In this document: piece by piece, positions 6,170 through 10,912 of the stretch
Layout: each line of letters starts with the position of its first letter
Position numbering within the stretch: position 1 is the stretch's first letter
NCBI GenBank assembly: GCA_964504625.1
Contig: CAZDEK010000023.1
Coordinates: forward strand, 1 to 10,912
Direction: 5' to 3'
Source of the DNA: CAZDEK01 sp964504625
Lineage (GTDB): Bacteria > Patescibacteriota > Saccharimonadia > CAILAD01 > GCA-016700035
Length of the DNA stretch: 10,912 nt
The notes under the pieces: generated by a model
Database searches by the model: none
What the model saw: the letters and a program-made list of their open reading frames with translations, nothing else
What the model was told of the DNA's origin: nothing
Made by a program: the position numbers and the translations under genes

Positions 6170-6722
6170 GGGTCGTTGCCTTGCGCGTGGTTGTCTTCTT
6201 GGCTGCTGGTTTGGTTGCAAGCTTCTTGGCTGGCGTCTTAGCGGCTGGCTTCACAGTCTGCTTGGCGGTAGTAGCCACCTTATCAGCTGACTTTTTCACC
6301 TGCTTTGAGACCTGCTTGACCTCACGCTGAGTCGAAGCACCGATCTTCTGGGCAACTACTTGCAGTTCGGCGAGTACACTCTTACCTTCCTCGGCGAGCT
6401 TACGAGCCTCTTCTTGAGTCTGCTCTTTAGCTTCATTGCCAGTACTCGAAAGCTTGAGCGCCGTGACATTCATTTGTTCTTTGAGCTTTTCGGCTCGCTT
6501 AATGAGTTCTTTAGTCTCGACGACCGAATCGTCTTTGACGCGCACACTCGCGGCCTTGATCGACTCGAGACCCTTGCCGAGCTGATCTTTGGCTTCGTTC
6601 AGCGTCTTCGAGATATCCTCGCGAGTCTCCTTACCGCTCTTCGGAGCGAAGAGCAATGCTCCGACGCCAGCAATCGCTGCTCCGATACCTAGTCCTTTAA
6701 AAAAGCCACCTTTTTTGGCCAC
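6150..6722 (-). CDS. YtxH-like protein with lysine/alanine-rich C-terminal tail (190 aa)
   Basis: The N-terminus shows the YtxH signature GFFKGLGIGAAIAGVGALLFAPKSGKETR: a short hydrophobic Gly-rich membrane segment followed by APKSGKE(T)R. Residues ~30-135 form a long charged, Gln/Glu/Lys-rich helix, probably coiled. The last ~45 residues are rich in Lys, Ala and Thr (PAAKTPAKK, KPAAKK, RKATTRGGAKK), like the tail of histone H1-type bacterial proteins. The GTG start at 6722 is preferred because AAGGAAGGAG lies upstream and it begins one base after the previous gene's TAA. A longer frame to an ATG at 6782 would run back into the coding region of the neighbour. The cellular role of YtxH proteins is poorly defined; envelope or stress association is an inference. 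Confidence 0.88.
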   Translation of the reverse strand: MAKKGGFFKGLGIGAAIAGVGALLFAPKSGKETREDISKTLNEAKDQLGKGLESIKAASVRVKDDSVVETKELIKRAEKLKEQMNVTALKLSSTGNEAKEQTQEEARKLAEEGKSVLAELQVVAQKIGASTQREVKQVSKQVKKSADKVATTAKQTVKPAAKTPAKKLATKPAAKKTTTRKATTRGGAKK

Positions 6723-6723
6723 G

Positions 6724-6987
6724 TTACCGTCTCCTTCCTTTTCTACCTGATGTCGAGCGCATGATTTGTGCAAAAATCGCACTCATAGTCATTGGATTAA
6801 TGATTTTTTCTTTCACTTCGTGCACGATATCAGCTGCAGTTTTCGTGCCATCCTGAGCTATCTCAGCAATACGCTGGATTGTCGCCATGAGTTTTTTGGT
6901 CGCAAAGAAAACAGCGATCATGATGCCGAGCAGAATGAGGACTGCCACCGACAACACAATAATCAGAACAAATAACGTAGTCTCCAT
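6724..6987 (-). CDS. Small YtxG/DUF948-like membrane protein (87 aa)
   Basis: One N-terminal transmembrane helix (TLFVLIIVLSVAVLILLGIMIAVFF, ~4-28) is followed by a charged amphipathic helix (ATKKLMATIQRIAEIAQDG, then VHEVKEKIINPMTMS) and an Arg/Lys-rich end (GRKGRRR). This is the layout of YtxG-type (DUF948) proteins, although shorter than most. The next gene encodes a YtxH-like protein, as in the Bacillus ytxG-ytxH pair, which supports the reading. The family assignment is by layout and context, not by a diagnostic motif. The start ATG 6987 lies six bases after the mscS-like stop, with AAAGGG overlapping that stop as a possible ribosome binding site. Confidence 0.82.
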   Translation of the reverse strand: METTLFVLIIVLSVAVLILLGIMIAVFFATKKLMATIQRIAEIAQDGTKTAADIVHEVKEKIINPMTMSAIFAQIMRSTSGRKGRRR

Positions 6988-6993
6988 ACTTTC

Positions 6994-7671
6994 TTACCCT
7001 TTCTTAGCTCGCATTGTACCAGTTTTAGCCGCCAGGTTGCGAGCAGTATTTTTCACACTCGCTAGTGGCTTGGTGGGCGAAGCGGGGCGCTGACCGGCAT
7101 GTCGCTCAAGTAACACAAATGAATTCTTATCAATCAAGCTATTCGGTACTACAAAAATATGACCTGCATCATCCTTCAATCGAGTCTTCCGCACATCCAT
7201 ATCGATAATGATGCCTTCGATCTTTTGATCAGCCCCAACTTTCACACGGTCACCTAGTCGAAAATGCCGATCTCTAGAAAGGCTGATGCCAGAGATCGTA
7301 TCGCCGACTGTGGCCGAGAATCCATTAGAGAAAGCTAACGCTAAAATAGCAAACGCACCCGATATCGCAAAGGCGACATTTGATAAGCCGGCGAGCTGAA
7401 GGAAGGCAATAATCAGCAGCATCCAGAGCGTAATATCGACAAGCTTGACGGTCACCTTGATAGTCGCCTTGGGTAACTTCGTCACACCTAAAACGTTCAC
7501 AAGGATTTTAGAGGTAATGCGAATCGCTATGACACCAAGCACAACAAACAGGAGTGCCTTTGGCAAACTCGGTACGGTACCGCCGAGCCAATCAGTAATC
7601 GGTTGCATGATACTCTGGGGCGTTATCGCCTGTGAAAGCGATGTCGGCGTCGGTGAAGCAACTGGGCTCAT
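6994..7671 (-). CDS. Small-conductance mechanosensitive channel family (MscS) protein, 225 aa
   Basis: Membrane channel that releases solutes on hypo-osmotic shock. After a Pro/Ser/Thr-rich N-terminus come three hydrophobic segments: LPKALLFVVLGVIAIRI (~36-52), LVDITLWMLLIIAFLQLAGL (~76-95) and a Gly/Ala-rich pore-like helix, NVAFAISGAFAILALAFSNG (~97-116). The beta domain follows: FRLGDRVKV, then KIEGIIIDMDVRKTRLKDDAGHIFVVPNSLI. The order matches the MscS core, but the cytoplasmic alpha/beta cage is short; the C-terminus is a basic ~40-residue tail. The start is ATG 7671, 16 bases after gatB's stop. It is part of the minus-strand operon and heads the envelope-gene half of it. Confidence 0.92.
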   Translation of the reverse strand: MSPVASPTPTSLSQAITPQSIMQPITDWLGGTVPSLPKALLFVVLGVIAIRITSKILVNVLGVTKLPKATIKVTVKLVDITLWMLLIIAFLQLAGLSNVAFAISGAFAILALAFSNGFSATVGDTISGISLSRDRHFRLGDRVKVGADQKIEGIIIDMDVRKTRLKDDAGHIFVVPNSLIDKNSFVLLERHAGQRPASPTKPLASVKNTARNLAAKTGTMRAKKG

Positions 7672-7687
7672 GCTCCCATCATACTAC

Positions 7688-9145
7688 TTACGCTTGCTCG
7701 AGAGAACTGCGTATCAGCTGATTGACGACCTGTGGATTAGCCTGTCCCTTGGTTTCTTTCATGACCTGTCCAACAAAAAAGCCGAGTGCCTTGGCATTTC
7801 CAGCTCGGTAATCAGCTACCGCTTGGGAGTTTGAGGCGATGACACGCTCAACAATCGTCGCTAGCTCATCGGTATCAGAGATTTGTTCGAGCCCAAGTGC
7901 CTGTGCGATGTGGCTCGGCTCGCCACCCTGATCACACATAACGGCAAAGACTTGTTTTGCTTGCGGAGTCGTCAACTCACCATCAGCCTGTAACCGAACT
8001 AATCCTGCTAAATATTCCGAGCTAACATTTGGCTCTATCTGTGCGGCCGAAAAGTCATCATCGCCCCCTGCCTGGTGCTTCAGCCAAGCCTGATAATCGC
8101 CAACCAGCCAGTTCACCACCTTTTTCACACTATCGGCCGGCACTAGCGCGCGAGTCTCTGCGAACAAACGAGCTGTAGCCGGCTGGCCAATCAACACATC
8201 CTGTTCATCACTATTGAGTCCAAGCTCAACGAGCTCGCGCCGCACCTCAATCGGTAACACCCCGACAAACTGAGTTTGCTGATCACGCATATCTTGGGTG
8301 ATAACCAGCGGTGGAATATCTGGCTCAGGAAAATAGCGATAGTCATGCGCTTCTTCCTTCGAACGCTGAGCAACGGTCTTGCCCTTCGCATCATCCCAGC
8401 CGCGCGTCTCTTGATCGATGACACCACCCTTCTCGAGCACATCAATCTGTCGTTTGATCTCATAGGTCAGCGCCCGCTCCGCATTACGGAAACTGTTGAG
8501 ATTCTTGAGTTCAGTACGAGTACCGAGTGTGTCTGTCTTCGACACCGAAACATTGAGGTCAAATTTCATATTTCCATGCTGCATATCGCCATGCGTCACA
8601 CCGAGAGTAGTAGCTATCGCATAGATTTCCTGCAAGTAACGTTTCGCCTCCTGAGGAGTGTGCATATCAGGTCGCGACACGATTTCCAAGAGTGGCGTAC
8701 CAGCTCGATTGAGGTCAACTAGTGAGTATGGCTTGCCAGCTGGGTGAACGAGCTTGCCAGCATCTTCTTCAAGGTGAGCTCGCTCGATACCAACGCGTCG
8801 AAATTCACCATCGATAAATATCTCCACAAAGCCATCTTCAATAATCGGCTGATCAAACTGGGTAATCTGGTATCCCTTCGGGTTGTCGGGGTAAAAGTAA
8901 TTCTTGCGATCAAACTTTGTGTGTTCCCGAATCTGTGCATTGAGTCCCCGGCCTAAGCGAATTGCCAACTCAACCGCATGACGGTTGGGCAAGGGCAGTG
9001 TACCAGGATAGCCGAGGCAAACTGGACAGACATTGGTATTTGGCGCAGCATTCACGGAGTCATTGTCGCAAGCGCAAAACATCTTTGATTTCGTCGCGAG
9101 CTGGACATGAATTTCGATGCCAATAGTGGGGCGGTAATCAGTCAT
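7688..9145 (-). CDS. gatB: Aspartyl/glutamyl-tRNA amidotransferase subunit B
   Basis: This is the kinase and tRNA-binding subunit of GatCAB, which converts Glu-tRNA(Gln) or Asp-tRNA(Asn) to the amide form. The protein is 485 residues, as usual for the family. Near the start is YRPTIGIEIHVQLATKSKMF, then the likely zinc-binding cysteines C24, C26, C40 and C43 (FCACDND and VCPVCLG). Other family blocks follow: KFDRKNYFYPDNPKGYQITQ, RAHLEEDAGK, VDLNRAGTPLLEIVS, HGDMQHGNMKFDLNVSVS, TRTELKNLNSFR and DYRYFPEPDIPP. The C-terminal YqeY-like tail is intact (KALGFFVGQVMKETKG then NPQVVNQLIRSSL). Its ATG overlaps the upstream gene's TAA by one base (TAATG), which indicates translational coupling. No gatC is seen in the window. 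Confidence 0.98.
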   Translation of the reverse strand: MTDYRPTIGIEIHVQLATKSKMFCACDNDSVNAAPNTNVCPVCLGYPGTLPLPNRHAVELAIRLGRGLNAQIREHTKFDRKNYFYPDNPKGYQITQFDQPIIEDGFVEIFIDGEFRRVGIERAHLEEDAGKLVHPAGKPYSLVDLNRAGTPLLEIVSRPDMHTPQEAKRYLQEIYAIATTLGVTHGDMQHGNMKFDLNVSVSKTDTLGTRTELKNLNSFRNAERALTYEIKRQIDVLEKGGVIDQETRGWDDAKGKTVAQRSKEEAHDYRYFPEPDIPPLVITQDMRDQQTQFVGVLPIEVRRELVELGLNSDEQDVLIGQPATARLFAETRALVPADSVKKVVNWLVGDYQAWLKHQAGGDDDFSAAQIEPNVSSEYLAGLVRLQADGELTTPQAKQVFAVMCDQGGEPSHIAQALGLEQISDTDELATIVERVIASNSQAVADYRAGNAKALGFFVGQVMKETKGQANPQVVNQLIRSSLEQA

Positions 9146-9594
9146 TACAGTCGTACCCCCAGATCCATAATGCCCCGTTTGAGCTTACTAATCGCATCGT
9201 CGACCTGAGGCTTGACGATGTCTATCTCGACCTCATGTGCGAGCTGATTGCGCAGCTTATGGGCGGTCCAGATACCATTCAAGTCACTAAAGCGATCACC
9301 CTGAAGCTTGAGTCGGTCACCCATCGTATCACCCGCAAAGCCCTTGTTTTTCATGACGTAGTCAAGGAGCTTGTCGGCCTCCAGAAGTGCATTCTTGAGT
9401 CCAGCGCCACCCTGATCTTTCATGCCCTCAATTTCACGCCAGCGCTGTTCGATCAGCTCCATATTGAGACCCTGGGCTATCGGCTCGTTGGCATTACTTG
9501 CAATGGCCTGAGCTTTCGGACTAGCACCTGCACGCATATAGATTACTAACCCACCGATGACGAGGAATGCCAATATCATAGAGAGAAAGGTCAT
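9145..9594 (-). CDS. Membrane-anchored HEPN-like hypothetical protein (149 aa)
   Basis: A single N-terminal transmembrane helix (~2-20, FLSMILAFLVIGGLVIYM) is followed by a Ser/Ala-rich linker and a helical domain (~45-145). Its most striking segment is WTAHKLRNQLAHE (109-121), giving R115, N116 and H120: an R-x4-H arrangement like the catalytic motif of HEPN-superfamily RNases. Upstream, KNALLEADKLLDYVMKNKG and TMGDRLK resemble the other HEPN helices. No paired MNT nucleotidyltransferase is seen. The gene lies between gatA and gatB where one might look for gatC, but it is longer than GatC and has a membrane helix, so I do not call it that. ATG 9594 overlaps the gatA stop (ATGA), and its TAA overlaps the gatB start. 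RNase activity is inference only. Confidence 0.9.
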   Translation of the reverse strand: MTFLSMILAFLVIGGLVIYMRAGASPKAQAIASNANEPIAQGLNMELIEQRWREIEGMKDQGGAGLKNALLEADKLLDYVMKNKGFAGDTMGDRLKLQGDRFSDLNGIWTAHKLRNQLAHEVEIDIVKPQVDDAISKLKRGIMDLGVRL

Positions 9595-10793
9595 ACTGTA
9601 ATGCCCTCAAGTTTCGTCGCGAGCGCAGCCTCAGCGGCTCGCGCTGCTGTGAACATGCTGGCTTCACCGGTTTGAGGTGCCATGATTTGGAGCCCAAGCG
9701 GTAGCGTACTCGGACCCTGCACCGGAATCGAGATCGCTGGAATACCGGCCAGATTCGCTGCTACCGTCATAATATCGGCCAAATACATTTGAACTGGATC
9801 GCTACTATTGGAGCCAAGCTTAAAGGCTGGCGCCGGTGTTGTTGGCCCGATCAAGATGTCGCAGCCCTCAAAGGCACGGGCAAAATCCTTGCGCAACAAC
9901 GTACGAATCTGCATGGCCTTCTTGTAGTAGGCGTCATAATAGCCTGCCGACAATGCATACGTGCCAGTAAGAATGCGACGCTGTACTTCAGGACCAAAGA
10001 ACTCACCCTTCGTCTGTCGATAGGTGGCTAGAAGATCTGCCGGGTCGGTGCTACGAGAGCCATAGCGGATGCCATCATAGCGCTCTAGATTCGATGAGAT
10101 TTCTGATGGTGTCACAATATAGTATGTCGGTAAGGCATGAACGAGCTGAGGTAATGACACAGGTTCCACCCGCCAGCCAGCAGCCACTAACTGACCAAGC
10201 ATCTCATCATAACGCGCCCTCACATCATCAGTTAGACCTTCTAGGTATTCTTGCACTACGCCGATTCGACCAAGCTTGTCAGCGCGGTGAAAATCATAGC
10301 TTTCGAGAGCAATCGTGGTGGCATCATGCTCGTCCTGGCCGGCGATCACCTCCAGTACCAGGGCTGCATCATCAACGGTATTGGCGAGCGGTCCGATCAC
10401 ATCAAGCGAGCTCGCCATAGCCACAACGCCATAACGACTCACCAGACCATACGTGGGTTTCACACCGACTACACCGCAGTATGCGGCTGGCTGACGAATG
10501 CTACCACCTGTGTCTGTACCAAGCGAAAACAAACCAATTCCCGCAGCCACAGCTGCAGCTGAACCACCTGAGCTACCACCTGGCACATAGGCTAGATCAC
10601 GTGGATTCTTCGTGGGATGAAAGCTAGAATATTCAGTCGATCCACCGTGCGCAAACTCATCCTGATTCACTTTCGCCAATAATATCGCCCCAGCCGCTTC
10701 GACTTTGGCGATCGCAGTCGCTGTGTAAGGCGCCACAAAATCCTTGAGGATCTGACTCGCCGCAGTGGTGCGTGTACCCTCGACGAGAAACAT
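9591..10793 (-). CDS. gatA: Aspartyl/glutamyl-tRNA amidotransferase subunit A (open part, from first internal ATG)
   Basis: This is the glutaminase subunit of GatCAB, which hydrolyses glutamine to supply ammonia for amidation of mischarged tRNA. The open frame from ATG 10793 encodes 400 residues with the amidase signature: PGGSSGGSAAAVAAG (cis-Ser at S74), DTGGSIRQPAAYCGVVGVKP (nucleophile Ser at S98), TYGLVSRYGVVAMASSLD, then ILIGPTTPAPAF and GIPAISIPV. Family members have about 480 residues, and homology clearly extends upstream of 10793 in the same frame: GPLAGIPFTAKD directly precedes this ATG. The catalytic Lys of that AKD motif is encoded at 10797-10799, outside this ATG-initiated frame. 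Its spacing to S98 (99 residues) fits the K79/S178 pair of Staphylococcus aureus GatA. See the entry for 10794-10912. The stop overlaps the next gene by four bases (ATGA). Confidence 0.95.
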   Translation of the reverse strand: MFLVEGTRTTAASQILKDFVAPYTATAIAKVEAAGAILLAKVNQDEFAHGGSTEYSSFHPTKNPRDLAYVPGGSSGGSAAAVAAGIGLFSLGTDTGGSIRQPAAYCGVVGVKPTYGLVSRYGVVAMASSLDVIGPLANTVDDAALVLEVIAGQDEHDATTIALESYDFHRADKLGRIGVVQEYLEGLTDDVRARYDEMLGQLVAAGWRVEPVSLPQLVHALPTYYIVTPSEISSNLERYDGIRYGSRSTDPADLLATYRQTKGEFFGPEVQRRILTGTYALSAGYYDAYYKKAMQIRTLLRKDFARAFEGCDILIGPTTPAPAFKLGSNSSDPVQMYLADIMTVAANLAGIPAISIPVQGPSTLPLGLQIMAPQTGEASMFTAARAAEAALATKLEGITV

Positions 10794-10912
10794 ATCTTTG
10801 GCGGTAAAAGGAATGCCCGCTAAAGGACCAAGCTGTTCTCCTGCAGCTCGCTGCCGATCTATTTTGGCTGCACGTTATAAGGCCCGTTCGTCCAATCGCG
10901 TCAAGACGGATT
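10794..10912 (-). pseudogene. gatA: 5' part of gatA with an in-frame TAA (gene continues beyond window)
   Basis: Reading the same frame upstream of ATG 10793 gives SVLTRLDERAL, then TAA (10875-10877), then RAAKIDRQRAAGEQLGPLAG and IPFTAKD. Both flanks look like GatA: the first is the usual region before the AKAxD-type helix, the second leads to the catalytic Lys. The stop falls near residue 53 in S. aureus numbering. A CAA (Gln) codon would fit both the context and a single transition. No ATG, GTG or TTG occurs in frame between the TAA and the catalytic Lys, so a restart could not restore the active site. Possible readings are a real nonsense mutation, a strain variant, or a base-call/assembly error. 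Recoding of TAA is unlikely because TAA ends neighbouring genes. Confidence 0.8.

Noticed and set aside
6170..6220. TTG start at 6220 for the DUF5665-type gene
   Set aside because: It would overlap the YtxH-like tail by 71 bases, has no good ribosome binding site, and the added Arg/Gln/Pro-rich residues are simply the shifted reading of the Lys/Ala tail codons.
9145..9594. gatC in the slot between gatA and gatB
   Set aside because: The product is 149 residues with a membrane helix and an R-x4-H motif; GatC is about 95 residues and soluble.
10875..10877. TAA recoded as an amino acid
   Set aside because: TAA ends the YtxG-like, MscS, GatB and HEPN-like genes in the same operon, so recoding at one gatA codon is not plausible.
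1..10912. tRNA, rRNA, CRISPR array, insertion sequence or attachment site
   Set aside because: I saw no cloverleaf, regular repeat-spacer pattern, transposase frame or flanking direct repeats. This was by reading only; a tRNAscan or repeat search was not run.

Overview
The window is a bacterial chromosome segment read with the standard code (TAA, TAG and TGA all end genes). Tight gene packing, GatA/GatB, small YtxH-like, YtxG-like and DUF5665-type membrane genes, and a membrane-anchored protein ending in a W-x-AHKLRNQLAHE-type HEPN-like motif together suggest a Patescibacteria (CPR) lineage, perhaps Candidatus Saccharibacteria. This placement is an inference from gene content and is not proven by any marker gene here.

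Layout. (1) Positions 1-2381, minus strand: the first ~793 codons of dnaE, the replicative DNA polymerase III alpha subunit; its 3' end lies outside the window. (2) A divergent intergenic region (2382-2509) with a near-consensus promoter firing to the right. (3) Positions 2510-5811, plus strand: a three-gene block unlike its surroundings. It holds a 248-residue protein with HTH-like segments, a 565-residue Hsp90/MutL-type GHKL ATPase, a strong intrinsic terminator, a second promoter with the same hexamers and spacer as the first, and a 230-residue protein whose first half resembles the GlcG/HbpS family. (4) A convergent hairpin (5822-5849) followed by a 14-bp palindrome. (5) Positions 10912-5876, minus strand: a compact seven-gene operon, gatA - HEPN-like membrane protein - gatB - MscS channel - small YtxG-like membrane protein - YtxH-like protein - DUF5665-type protein, with junctions that overlap or are separated by at most 16 bases.

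The minus-strand operon joins the amidotransferase that makes Gln-tRNA(Gln)/Asn-tRNA(Asn) to a set of envelope proteins. gatA carries an in-frame TAA about 28 codons before its first internal ATG. The reading frame and family similarity continue on both sides of the stop, and the catalytic Lys lies between the stop and that ATG. This is either a genuine nonsense mutation or a sequence error.

The most novel-looking element is the plus-strand block. It is GC-rich, shows strongly C/G-ending codons, carries strong Shine-Dalgarno sites and has two matched promoters. It could be a small regulator/ATPase/sensor-like module. Its function cannot be derived from the sequence alone.
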